A stretch of DNA of 64,000 nt, from NCBI RefSeq assembly GCF_046630445.1, contig NC_092339.1, positions 52,785,001 to 52,849,000 on the forward strand, in the 5' to 3' direction. Below the pieces are notes generated by a model. It had not been told where the DNA came from and made no database searches. It saw only the letters and a list, made by a program, of their open reading frames with translations. Source of the DNA: Rutidosis leptorrhynchoides (Eukaryota > Streptophyta > Magnoliopsida > Asterales > Asteraceae). A program made the position numbers and the translations under genes. Positions 48,088 to 59,183 of this stretch are shown here, in pieces. The number at the start of each line of letters is the position of its first letter. Position 1 is the stretch's first letter.

Positions 48088-48504
48088 TTAGTTATACGAT
48101 CTGTCCAATTCATAAGATAGTCGGTTTAATTGGTTTTCCATGGCTACATAGGCGTAACCTCGAGCATTCAGTGTTTTTTCTTCTAAACATACGAACGGTC
48201 CGTCTCTGCATAAAGTAACAAATTCGGTATTTGAATAGGTTTGATTATTTGAACATTTACCTCCATGTGACCATTTTCCGCATTTGTGACATCTTTCTAG
48301 GTGTCGTGCTCTTCTTTTTGCTGCGGATTTTGATTTTCCTTTACCAAATTGTAACTTATTATCTTCGCATCTGGATTCTTTTCTAACTCCGTCCAATCTT
48401 TCTCTGATTACTGATACTATTTCACTCGGAAGTGTGTCATTATTACGTTTAGTGATCAAAGCGTGTAGCATTAGACCATGGTTTAGTTCACAGGCAGTCT
48501 TCAT
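48088..48504 (-). CDS. 138-aa Athila accessory ORF with zinc-knuckle-like motif
   Basis: Starts MKTACELNHGLMLH. The middle is basic (KGKSKSAAKRRARHLER) and leads into CHKCGKWSHGGKC, a C-X2-C-X4-H-X3-C pattern one residue short of the usual retroviral CCHC knuckle. Located after the integrase remnant and before the ATHILA-type ORF on the same strand. No family recognised; a nucleic-acid-binding accessory protein is possible. Confidence 0.5.
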   Translation of the reverse strand: MKTACELNHGLMLHALITKRNNDTLPSEIVSVIRERLDGVRKESRCEDNKLQFGKGKSKSAAKRRARHLERCHKCGKWSHGGKCSNNQTYSNTEFVTLCRDGPFVCLEEKTLNARGYAYVAMENQLNRLSYELDRSYN

Positions 48505-48676
48505 TTTGTAAAACCCTAAAAAAAATAAAAATTCAGAATGGGGGGAGAAGACTAGTTCTTTAGGGTCTGCTAGGGAAAGACCATTCGGGTTCCATTTTCG
48601 AGAACTACACGAAAACAGACAATCTAACTCTAACAGAAATACATATTATCCTTTAAAGACTTGATTCTCCCCACAC

Positions 48677-51600
48677 TTAGCTAGCTGTGGTTTCGAAATT
48701 GTGATTAACTTCGTTGTTGACTTCCATCGGACTATCTATGTAGTGTTTAACTCTGTGACCATTAACTTTAAATTCAATCCCATTTGAATTTATTAATTCT
48801 ATCGTTCCGTATGGAAAAACTCTTTTAACTATGAATTGTCCAGGCCATCTTGATTTCAATTTTCCAGGAAATAGTTTGAATCGTGAATTGAAAAGAAGAA
48901 CTCCGTCTCCTTCCTTAAATTCTTTTGAACTTCTGATTCTTTTATCATGCCATTTCTTCGTTCTTTCTTTATAGATTAACGAATTTTTGTATGCTTCATG
49001 TCTTAATTCTTCTAATTCGTTTAGTTGACTTAATCGTAGACGTCCGGCTTCATGTAAATCAAGATTACATGTCTTCAAAGCCCAAAATGCTTTGTGTTCA
49101 GTTTCTACTGGAAGATGACATGCTTTTCCATAAACAAGTCTAAAAGGTGTGGTTCCAATTGGAGTTTTGTAGGCTGTTCTAAAAGCCCAGAGTGCATCCT
49201 CCAATTTAATGGACCATTCCTTCGGATTTGATCCTACAGTTTTCTCTAGAATACGTTTTAAAGCTCGGCTGGTATTTTCAGCTTGTCCACTTGTTTGTGG
49301 ATGATATGTAGTGGAGATTTTATGAGTTACTCCATATCTTTTAAGAACTTTCTCAAGTTGATTATTACAGAAATGAGTACCCCGATCACTTATTAAAGCT
49401 TTCGGTGTTCCAAACCTTGCAAAAAGACGTTTTAAAAAGTTGACTACAACTCGTGCATCGTTAGTTGGGAGAGCTTGTGCTTCCGCCCATTTAGATACAT
49501 AATCAATGGCTACGAGTATATATAGATTATTATGAGATTTTGAAATGGACCCATAAAGTCAATACCCCAAATGTCAAATACTTCACATACTTGGATGACA
49601 TTTTGTGGCATTTCATCACGTTGACTTATTTTTCCGGCCCTTTGACAAGCATCACAGGATTTGCAAAGAAGGTGTGCGTCTTTGTAAATTGTAGGCTAAT
49701 AGAATCCAGCATCATAAACTTTTTTTGCTGTTAGTTGAGGCCCATAATGCCCTCCTGTTGGTCCTGTGTGACAATGGTTTAATATTTTACTGGCTTCATC
49801 TCCGAATACACATCGGTGTATTATTCCATCGGGACAACTTTTAAACAGATGTGGATCTTCCCAGAAATAGTGTTTTATATCACTGAAGAATTTCTTTCAT
49901 TTTTGGTACGATAATCCTTTTTCAAGGAATCCACATACTAAGTAGTTTGCATAGTCTGCAAACCATGGTATTTCATTATAATCTATCTTCAATAGATATT
50001 CATCAGGAAAGTTGTCTTGTATGGCCGATTCATTTAGAACTTCTAACTCAGGATTTTCAAGACGAGAAAGATGATCAGCGGCGAGATTTTCTGCTCCTTT
50101 TTTATCTCGGATTTCAATATCAAATTCTTGTAAGAGTAAGATCTAACGGATTAATCTTGGTTTAGCATCTTGTTTCGAAAATAGGTATCTAAGAGCAGAA
50201 TGGTCGGTATAGACCACCGTTTTTGCTAGAACGAGATATGATCGAAATTTGTCAAAAGCAAAGACAATAGCAAGGAGTTCTTTTTCAGTAGTTGTATAGT
50301 TCGTTTGTGCCCCTTGTAACGTCTTACTAGCATAATATATAGGTTGAAATCGTTTTTCAATCCTTTGTCCTAAAACGGCTCCCAATGCAAAATCACTTGC
50401 ATCGCACATTAGTTCAAATGGTAGATTCCAATTTGGTGTTATCATGATCGGCGCATTAGTGAGTTTCTCTTTAAGAATATTAAAAGATTTGATACACTCA
50501 TCTGAAAAGATGAATGGAGCATCCTTTTCTAGGAGTTTATTCATAGGAGTGGCAATTTTAGAAAAATCTTTTATGAAACGTCGGTAAAAACCGGCATGCC
50601 CTAGAAAACTCCTAACTCCTCTAACATTGGTGGGATGTGAAAGTTTAGCAATTACATCTACTTTAGCTCTATCCACTTCAATTCCTTCTTTTAAAATTTT
50701 ATGTCCAAGAACGATGCCCTCTTTAACCATGAAATGGCATTTCTCCCAATTAAGAACTAGATTTGATTGTTCGCATCTAATAAGCATTCGTTCCAGATTA
50801 ACTAGACATGATTCAAATGTATCACCGAAGACTGAAAAGTCATCCATGAAAACTTCCATGCATTCTTCTATCATGTCGTGAAAAATCTCCATCATACACC
50901 TTTGAAAGGTTGCAGGGGCGTTGCAAAGTCCAAATGGCATGCGTTTGTAAGCAAAAGTACCATAAGGGCACGTGAATGTGGTTTTCTCTTGGTCCTCGGG
51001 TGCTATTGGAATTTGAAAATATCCAGAAAATCCATCTAGAAAACAATAGTAACTATTTTCGGCTAATCTTTCCAACATTTGATCAATGAAAGGTAAGGGA
51101 AAGTGATCTTTTCTGGTGGCGTCATTTAATTTTCTATAATCAATACACACACGCCATCCTGTTACAGTCCTAGTAGGAATAAGCTCATTTTTCTCATTTG
51201 TAATGACAGTCATGCCACCCTTCTTAGGCACGCATTGAACTGGGCTTACCCATGGACTATCAGAAATTGGATAAATTAAACCTGCATCTAGCAGTTTAAT
51301 AATTTCTTTTTTAACTACATCTTGCATATTAGGATTTAGTCTTCGTTGGCGTTGCACATACGTTTTATGACCTTCTTCCATAAGGATTTTATGTGTGCAA
51401 TACGAAGGACTTATTCCTTTAATATCATGAATCTTCCATGCAATGGCTGGTTTATGAGCTTTCAACACAGAAATGAGTTGTGATTTCTCATTTTCAGTAA
51501 GAGAAGACGATATTATTACAGGTAATTCAGATTCACCATGTAAATAAACGTATTCCAAATGGTTTGGAAGTGGCTTTAACTCTAATTTCGGAGGTTCTTC

Positions 51601-51696
51601 TATCGATGATTTGTATCGATATCCGTCTTCTTCTTTTAGCATTTGAATTTCTTCTGTTGTTGGTTCATATCTATTAGCTATAAGTGTAGCTAACAT
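48677..51696 (-). pseudogene. Athila-like pol (RT, RNase H, integrase), broken
   Basis: The first 517 residues (51696-50143) are open and carry an Athila/Tat-type reverse transcriptase (YCFLDGFSGYFQIPI, FMDDFSVFG) and RNase H (CDASDFALGAVLGQ). A TAG stop follows RLIR at 50143. The integrase region downstream has further in-frame stops (near 49900 and near 49697) and a one-base frameshift near 49550. It reopens at 49204-48677 with the C-terminal integrase part ([18 protein letters not shown]). Part of the loss is at codons that commonly hold Trp or Arg in this family, as expected for C-to-T decay of methylated DNA. It is separated from the gag frame upstream by one in-frame TAA. Confidence 0.85.
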
Positions 51697-51798
51697 TTCA
51701 GCTTCATCAATTGGTTCATTACCTTCTCCTAAAGAACATTCTCCTGTTCCTTGTAATTCTGAAAATTCTTCTAATAATTCTGCATGTGCGTCTATAGT

Positions 51799-54279
51799 TT
51801 AAATATAATAACATGTATCATCTGCAGATTGTGGTTGTTGCATTGCTCTATCAACTGAAAAGGTAACACTCTCATCCTCTATACTTAGGGTCAATTTCTT
51901 ACCGAACACGTCTATCATTGCTTTAGCCGTGTTTAAGAATGGTCTTCCTAATATGAGAGGAACTTGAGAATCTTCTTCCATGTCCAGAACAACAAAATCT
52001 ACTGGAAATACTAAAGTACCAACTTTAACTAGCATGTTCTCCATTATCCCTCTAGGATATTTTATTGATCTATCGGCTAGTTGTATGCTTATTCTGGTTG
52101 GTTTCAATTCTCCAAGGTCTAGTTTAGCGTATAGTGAATATGGCATTAGATTTATACTAGCACCTAAGTCTGCCAATGCTTCTATTGAACTAAGACTACC
52201 CAGAAAACATGGAATTGTGAAACTTCCTGGATCAGATAGTTTTTCTGGTATCTTATTCAACAGCACTGCTGAACAATTAACATTCATGGTAACAGCCGAG
52301 AGTTCTTCCATTTTCTTTCTATTTGAGATTAGATCTTTCAAGAATTTAGCATATCTAGGCATTCCTGAAATCACATCAATGAAAGGAAGATTTACATTTA
52401 TCTGTTTAAACATATCCAAGAATTTAGATTGCTCGGCTTCAAGTTTCTCTTTCTTCATTTTACTCGGGTAAGGAAGTGGTGGTTGGTATGATTTAACATA
52501 AGGTTTAGCCTTAACTGTGTTATCTTCATTAACCTTTTCAACTACCGGTTCTTTTTCCTTATCTTGATCGGGTTGTGGTTCTTGTGGAGTAGGAATAGCT
52601 TCATCTGAAGTTACAGGTATTTCAGGTGGTTTAAGTGTTGTACCACTTCTTGTGGTAATGGCTTTAGCTGTTTCATTCCGGGGGTTAGCATTTGTATCAC
52701 TAGGTAGACTTCCCGGTTTTCTTTCACCTATTAACCTTGCTAGGTTACTTACTTCTTGTTCCAGATTTTGAATAGAAGCTTGTTGATTTCTAAATGCTTG
52801 AGCATTTTGTTCATTAGTTTGTTTCTGAGATGTGAAAAACTGCGTTTGAGTTTCAACTAGCTTCGTCATCATATCTTCTAAATTAGGCTTTTTATCATCG
52901 GTTTGTTGCGGTGGTTTGTTTTGAAAATTAGGTCTTTGCTGGTTGTAAGTATTATTGGATACTTGTTGATTGCTAGGACCTTGTTGGTTGTCGTATGGAA
53001 TATTTCGGTTATAGTTCTGGTTTTGATTGTAAATCGGTCTTGGCTGTTGATAATTATTCTGATAATTATTTCCAGGCCTTTGGTTTATGTATGAAATATT
53101 CTCTCTTTGTTCCATTGTCAATTCAATACTGAGACAATCTTTTGTTAAATGTGGTCCTTCACACTGCTCACAACTAATTCGTATTGAGTGAATATCTTTA
53201 GTCATCTTTTCCATTCGTCTCTCGACAGCATCTATCTTTGCGGAAATGGAATCTAAGTCATGGCTAGAATCGGCTCTAGCTGCTTTAGATGATCTAACGA
53301 TATCTTTTTCTTGGTGCCACTCATGTGAGTGGGAAGCAGTGTTATCAATAATTTTGTAAGCATCAGTTTCGGTTTTCTTCATAATAGAACCACCAGCTGC
53401 TATATCTATGTCTTTTCTTGTAGTGATGTCGCATCCTTGGTAGAATATTTGTACTATTTGACAGGTGTCTAAACCATGTTGCGGACATCCTCTTAACAAC
53501 TTTCCAAATCTTGTCCACGCCTCATATAGAGTTTCATTCGGCTTCTGTGTAAACGTAACAATTTCTGCTTGAAGTCTTACGGCTTTAGATGCCGGAAAGA
53601 ATTGTTTAAGAAATTTTTCAACTAAAACGTCCCATGTATCAATCGCCCCTTCAGGTAACGATTCCAACCAATCTTTGGCTTCTCCCTTTAAAGTCCAGGG
53701 AAATAACATGAGATATATCTGTTCATCCTCCACTTCTCGGATTTTAAATAGTGTGCAGATCCTATTAAAGGTACGAAGATGTTCATTTGGATCTTCCTTT
53801 GGTGCACCACTAAATTGGCATTGATTAGTCACCATGTGTAAAATTTGTCCTTTGATTTCATAATCTGGCGCATTAATGTCTGGATGAATAATTGCGTGAC
53901 CTTGGCCAGTGCGTTTAGCTCTCATTCGGCCTTCCATACTTAAAGGTTCCAGATTCTCCATAATTGAACTTGTTGAATCGGAATCACTAGAGGATTCTGA
54001 TTTAATGGTTCGTTCCTCAACAATCTCTGTTTGAATGATTGGTGGTTCCGGAGGAAAGTTTAATGGTTCAGGATCTATGAATCGTTCCTGAATATTCTCC
54101 GGATTATCAATTGTGAGGTCGGGTTCAAAAAATAGATTATCGGAAATTTGAACTGGAGTACTTGGTCGACTGGATGACGATTCTAAAGAAAAATCGACGG
54201 CAGTAATATTTGCTAAATGTCTTGATCTAGTTACAGGTGGTGAACGTACAAAAGGTGGTGAACGTCTTGCTCGGTGCAT
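51799..54279 (-). CDS. Athila-like Gag with protease domain
   Basis: Open frame of 826 aa starting MHRARRSPPFVRSPPV. Contains a retrotransposon gag region (DWLESLPEGAIDTWDVLVEK, TLYEAWTRFGKLLRGCP), a knuckle-like CEQCEGPHLTKDC, a Gln/Asn-rich linker, and near residue 700 a retropepsin motif ALADLGASINLMPYSLYAKL. The frame stops at TAA (51799-51801), but the same frame continues into pol without a shift, so the stop may be a later mutation or a read-through site. Gag would package element RNA in cytoplasmic particles. Confidence 0.85.
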   Translation of the reverse strand: MHRARRSPPFVRSPPVTRSRHLANITAVDFSLESSSSRPSTPVQISDNLFFEPDLTIDNPENIQERFIDPEPLNFPPEPPIIQTEIVEERTIKSESSSDSDSTSSIMENLEPLSMEGRMRAKRTGQGHAIIHPDINAPDYEIKGQILHMVTNQCQFSGAPKEDPNEHLRTFNRICTLFKIREVEDEQIYLMLFPWTLKGEAKDWLESLPEGAIDTWDVLVEKFLKQFFPASKAVRLQAEIVTFTQKPNETLYEAWTRFGKLLRGCPQHGLDTCQIVQIFYQGCDITTRKDIDIAAGGSIMKKTETDAYKIIDNTASHSHEWHQEKDIVRSSKAARADSSHDLDSISAKIDAVERRMEKMTKDIHSIRISCEQCEGPHLTKDCLSIELTMEQRENISYINQRPGNNYQNNYQQPRPIYNQNQNYNRNIPYDNQQGPSNQQVSNNTYNQQRPNFQNKPPQQTDDKKPNLEDMMTKLVETQTQFFTSQKQTNEQNAQAFRNQQASIQNLEQEVSNLARLIGERKPGSLPSDTNANPRNETAKAITTRSGTTLKPPEIPVTSDEAIPTPQEPQPDQDKEKEPVVEKVNEDNTVKAKPYVKSYQPPLPYPSKMKKEKLEAEQSKFLDMFKQINVNLPFIDVISGMPRYAKFLKDLISNRKKMEELSAVTMNVNCSAVLLNKIPEKLSDPGSFTIPCFLGSLSSIEALADLGASINLMPYSLYAKLDLGELKPTRISIQLADRSIKYPRGIMENMLVKVGTLVFPVDFVVLDMEEDSQVPLILGRPFLNTAKAMIDVFGKKLTLSIEDESVTFSVDRAMQQPQSADDTCYYI

Positions 54280-55838
54280 TCACTGAATATTCTATTAGTT
54301 TTTAAAAGGAAAGAAAAATTATAATAAGTTATCCAATCAATAGATTTTTCTGATTTTGCCCACGTTTCGAATAGCCAAAAGATGCAGCAGAGGGGCAGGA
54401 TTCGTTTGGTCTCAATATAATTGAGGACTGTTTGGCTCCAATAACCCGGTCCACGTACAAATCCAACTATTACTACGAACCAGAAAATTTTGATGCCTAT
54501 CAATTTAACCACTTAAAATCAATTTTCGTAATTTTAAGAAATTTAGATAAGAAGTAGAATAAAAAATCTATGTCCTAAAACTAGAATAGCGAGAAATAAG
54601 AAAGAAAAAGAGTTCGTCGAAAAAGGTCGAAAAAGAAAAATGGTTGAAAAATAAAAGGTGACGGAAAAATAAAAGAAACTTATAAAATTTAAAAACACTT
54701 GACTAACCTAACCTTATTACTACAACTAACTTAAAATTATAATCGCAAATTGAAATTACTAATTGGAATGATAATTGATACATAGGTAAAAGGTGTCTAA
54801 AAATATTAAAGCTTACAGGAAAAACTATATCCCAAATGGAAATAACTTAAAAAAACTAAAACTTAAAAAGGCGTCGCAAAATTCTAAAGCACCTAAATCT
54901 TAGTCTAAAGAAAAAGCACTAAAGGGATTTTACGGCAAGGCCTAAAAATCTAGAAATAAAAATAACTATGGCAAAAACTAAGTTTAAAACTAAATATGAG
55001 CTAAAAATACAAATATTATGCTAAAACGATTAAAAAGGGACAAAATATAAAAATATACAAAAAGTTATAAAAAGTTACAAATTTTATAAAAATATTATTT
55101 TTATATTAATTATTTTATAAAACTATTAATTTTATATTTTAATTAAACTAATTTAACTAAATATATAAATTAAATAAAAAGAAACTTAAAATAAAACTAA
55201 TTATAATAATAATAAGTAATTAGGGTTAATAATAATAATAATAATTAATAATTACTCCGTAATTAATGCTGATTAGGGTTCCTGTGTGGCGTGTCAGATT
55301 GTCTCCGCGAGTTGCGGTATTAGAAGCTGTAAACTCCGCGAGTCGCGGGGTTCCAAAATTCAACTCAGGTACTTTTTAAAATTCGACGCGTTTTTATTTT
55401 TTTATTTTTTTAATTTATATTTTCTGTTTTATATTTTCTGTTTTAAAATCTAAAATATTTATATAATAAAAACTTATATTTTAAAAACTAGAATAAAAAT
55501 AGAACTACTTTATAATTTTATAAATAAAAATCTTAAAACTAGATTTATATATATATATATATATTTTTTTTCGATTTTTTTATATGTTTTAAATAAAAAC
55601 AAAATACTTAAATAAAACTTATATAAAAATAAAAAAACTTTATAAAACTTAAATATTTAACAAAATCTTAAAAATACTTATATTTTTGTTTTTCTTTTTA
55701 TATTTTTGAATAATTAAAAACGTATTTTTATAAAAACGAATTTTAATAAAAGTAAACTAAAAATCTTTTTTTTTTATTAGCGTTGCGCTTCCGGCTTTTA
55801 AGCTAGATTGTTCCCCGGCAGCGGCGCCAAAAATAACT
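54280..55838 (-). other. Athila leader and primer-binding site
   Basis: Non-coding AT-rich leader between LTR and gag. The primer site TGGCGCCGCTGCCGGGG (minus strand) is at 55813-55829, nine bases from the LTR. A further dyad pair, CCGCGAGTTGCGG (55305-55317) and CCGCGAGTCGCGG (55336-55348), has centres 31 bp apart; no TATA box follows it. Confidence 0.75.
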
Positions 55839-57827
55839 TGATGTTATGCTAGGTGTATATAAAATAGCTTTATATTTTAGCAGGAAATACTATTAAATAC
55901 GATACAATTTTATACAAGATATTTATTTATTTATAGAATGGATATACTTAAACCTTGCTACAACACTTATAGGCAGTGTACCTAATTGTACAGTAGTGTA
56001 GTTTTTAGTAAGTCCGGTTCGTTCCACAGGGAATCTTTTTCACAAAGCTTAACGCTATATTAGTTTAAATTTATAAAAATACAAATATATATAAGTAATA
56101 TTATTATTATAAAGGGGGGTTTTTACCGTTTAATGATCGGTTTGTCGATTTTAAAACTTTAGTCGCAGTTAAAACCAAATGTAAAATAATAAATAAATAC
56201 AAGACTTAATTTAAAGCGTAAAGTAAATAACGATAATGAAATTGCGAATAATAAAAGTGCGATAAAATAAACTTGCGATAATTAAAAAGTACGATAATTA
56301 AAAGTGCAATTAAATACAATAACAATAAAAATGCGATAATTAGAAGTGCAATTAAATATAAAATAAAGGAAATTAAATATGAAATAAAAGAATTATGCTT
56401 ATTTAAACTTCCGTAACCATGATGTTTGACGTGTTAATTTTAGTTTTATGCCCATGGGTTAATTGTCCTTTGTCCTGGATTATTTAATATGTCCGTCTGG
56501 TTTTTGTCCATAACAGTCCATCAGTCATAAATATAAAGTGCGAGTGTCCTCGTCAAATTATCCTTATACCCGAAGTTAAATATTCCAACTAATTGGGGAC
56601 TTAAACTGTAACAAGATTTTAATACTTTGTTTAATAATTACACCAGGATGTCGACTGAGTGTAACCCAAGGTTTTAATATTTTGTTATCAATTATACCAA
56701 GTGTCCTTGTACATAATTTCACCCCTGTTTTAATTATTCTAGTGGCTATTAATCCATTCCCGTTTCCGGTAAAATGAACGATTATTTGTACATATAAATA
56801 CCCCGCCCATCGTGTCCGATCGAGTGTATATGGTAATTTATAGGGACGCCCAATTGTAAATCTTTATATTAACATTAACAAACTATCATTTAGTTAAACA
56901 AATATAAAGCCCATTAATAGCCCATAGTCTAATTTCCACAAGTGTCGTTCTTTTGTCCAAACCCCAATTATGGTACAAAGCCCAATTACCCAATTTTAGT
57001 AATTAGCCCAACATCATGATTACTTCGTTTTAAATAAGCATAATAATAACTTAGCTACGAGACATTAAATTAAAAAGGTTGAACATAACTTACAATGATT
57101 AAAAATAGCGTAGCGTTACACGGACAGAATTTCGACTTACACCCTTACAACATTTGCTAACATACCCTTATTATTAGGATTTAAAATTAAAATTAAAATT
57201 AAAATATAAATTATATATATATATATTTACGTATATATTGAGAGAGAGAGAGATTATGGATGGTTTTTGCGATCAAACTGCGTTTGCTTTTATAGGGAAT
57301 TGAGTCCAGGTGAGCTCCGCGACTCGCGGCATTTTTGCTCTTCAAACTCCGCGAGTCGCGGAGTTTGAAATTCCAGCTCACTCCAAATTGGATCTTAGTC
57401 TGCCGACGGTTTATTATATAATATATATATATAATTTATATAATTAATTATATATTATATTATATTTATATACATAGTTAACTTGTAATTTTTAGTCCGT
57501 TGCGTCGAGCGTTGAGAGTTGACTCTGGTCCCGGTTCCGGATTTTCGAACGTCCTTGCGTACAATTTAATATCTTGTACTTTGCGTTTTGAATCTTGTAC
57601 TCTTGTAATTTCGAGACGTTTCTTATCAATAATTGAAACCTCTTTGATTGTATTTTGTACTTTTGAGCTTTTTGGAAGTTTGCGTCTTCAATTCGTCGAA
57701 TCTGTCTTTTGTCTTTACCTTTTAATATTTAAACGAATATCACTTGTAAATAGAACAATTGCAACTAAAAGCTTGTCTTTCTTGAGGAATAATGCTATGA
57801 AATATATGTTCGTTTTTAGCATTATCA
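55839..57827 (-). repeat. 5' LTR of the Athila-like element
   Basis: 1989 bp; partner of 18380-20376. Paired dyads at 57317-57329 and 57341-57369, TATA at about 57287-57296. Ends CATTATCA, then TSD AACAT (57828-57832). Confidence 0.93.
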
Positions 57828-58694
57828 AACATAAAAACGATGTCCAACAAATTCAAATATTTTGAATGGCACTATTGGAAAATGGTTAAGGCTTATCGTT
57901 TGTCAGATTTTCACGATCATGTTAGTGTATTTGAACGAAGATTAAAAGCATCTCACAAGTATCTAAATGACGTTGGTTTCAATAAATGGTCCAGAAGTCA
58001 AGCTGATCATGTTAGGTATGCATACCTTACTAGCAACAGTGTAGAGTCTATTAACGCTCTATCCAAACATGCTCGCAAACTACCAGTTTGCATGTTATTG
58101 GAATTTTTTCGCGCTTCAATACAGGATTGGTTTTTCAAACATCACAACAAAGCAGTTAGTCTTACTTCAATGGTTACTCCATATGTTGAACGTAAATTAG
58201 GTAAGAGGACGAACAAATCAAGAAGATGGCAAGCATTTCCATCGACAAACAATCTAATAGAGGTGCGTGACGGAAGGAAAAACGGCCTCGTTAATCTAGA
58301 AGATAGAACTTGTACATGTGGGCAATGGCAATTATCAGGCATACCTTGCGGACATGTAATTGCAGCAGCACGACTCTTCGGAGTGGAAGATGTAACATGT
58401 TATGTATCACATTGGTTCTTGTCTCAAACTTATGTAAATACATATTCCGAACACATCCTTCCTTTGCCCCATCGATCTGAATGGTCGGATCCAGGGCCCA
58501 AGATCTTGAAAATCGTAAACCCCCCTATTCAAAAGAAAAGAGCACCTGGACGCCCGAAAAGTACCGATCGGATTCCATCTCAAGGTGAAGAAATTGAAAA
58601 GAGAGTAAGAACATGTACTCGTTGCAAGCAAGCAGGTCATAACCGAACAACATGTAGCGCTTCTTATGACCTAACCGGTGAATCTACTTCTTAG
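57828..58694 (+). pseudogene. mudrA: mudrA-type MULE transposase, 3' part
   Basis: Continues the frame of 18379 if the Athila element and one TSD copy are removed. It encodes the rest of the transposase core (WSRSQADHVRYAYLTSNSVE), a SWIM zinc finger (CTCGQWQLSGIPCGH), a basic AT-hook-like stretch (RAPGRPKS), and a C-terminal CCHC knuckle (CTRCKQAGHNRTTC). It stops at TAG (58692-58694), but the same frame stays open to 58806 and ends QTYDLDQN, so the first stop may be recent. As a fragment it lacks the catalytic first two Asp residues. Confidence 0.88.
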
Positions 58695-58926
58695 AGGGTT
58701 AAAAAAACAGCATCAAAATCAATGTCAAAGTCGAAAGAGAAAGTCGAACCTTCGCAAGCTTATCAGTCTCAATTTTATCAAACGTACGATTTAGACCAGA
58801 ATTAGTTAGTTCATGTTTTAGTTTGTTGTTTACCAGTCTCATTTTGTTGTTTATGTTTTGTCTTTAGTGTAAAATTAATGTTTACTAGTTTAAATCTGTG
58901 TTACGGAAAGTTTTTGTGCTATTGTA

Positions 58927-59120
58927 AGGACGCAAGGACGCAAATACACAACTTGCGTTGGACGCAAGGACGCAAGACGCAACTTGCGTCTGTCATTCAA
59001 CCAGACGCAAGAACGCAAAATACAACTTGCGTATGCCATTTAAAAAGACGCAAGGACGCAAAATACAACTTGCGTCTGACAAATAACCAGAAGCAAGGAC
59101 GCAAAAAATGCCTTGCGTCT
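58927..59120 (+). repeat. CGCAAGGACGCAAG motif array in the spacer between mudrA and the C48 gene
   Basis: About five units of direct GACGCAAG.ACGCAA followed by inverted ACTTGCGT, spaced 30-45 bp. It lies between the two convergent genes, probably within both 3' UTRs. Confidence 0.88.
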
Positions 59121-59183
59121 GTCCCAGAGTTTTTACATTCAAAAATTACATGTATAATAATAATAATTACATCTACAAGTTAA

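Larger units (their letters stand above)
18380..57827 (-). mobile_element. Athila-like Ty3/gypsy element with nested insertions
   Basis: LTRs at 18380-20376 and 55839-57827 (about 2.0 kb each), TSD AACAT at 18375-18379 and 57828-57832. The primer site 55813-55829 reads TGGCGCCGCTGCCGGGG on the minus strand, which is the Athila-type (tRNA-Asp) primer. Order in transcript direction: LTR, leader, gag-protease (54279-51799), pol (51696 to about 48677), a 138-aa ORF, ATHILA-type env-position ORF (23807-22455), 3' non-coding region, LTR. Without the inner elements it is about 17.0 kb. Pol carries several stops and at least one frameshift, so this copy is dead. Confidence 0.93.
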
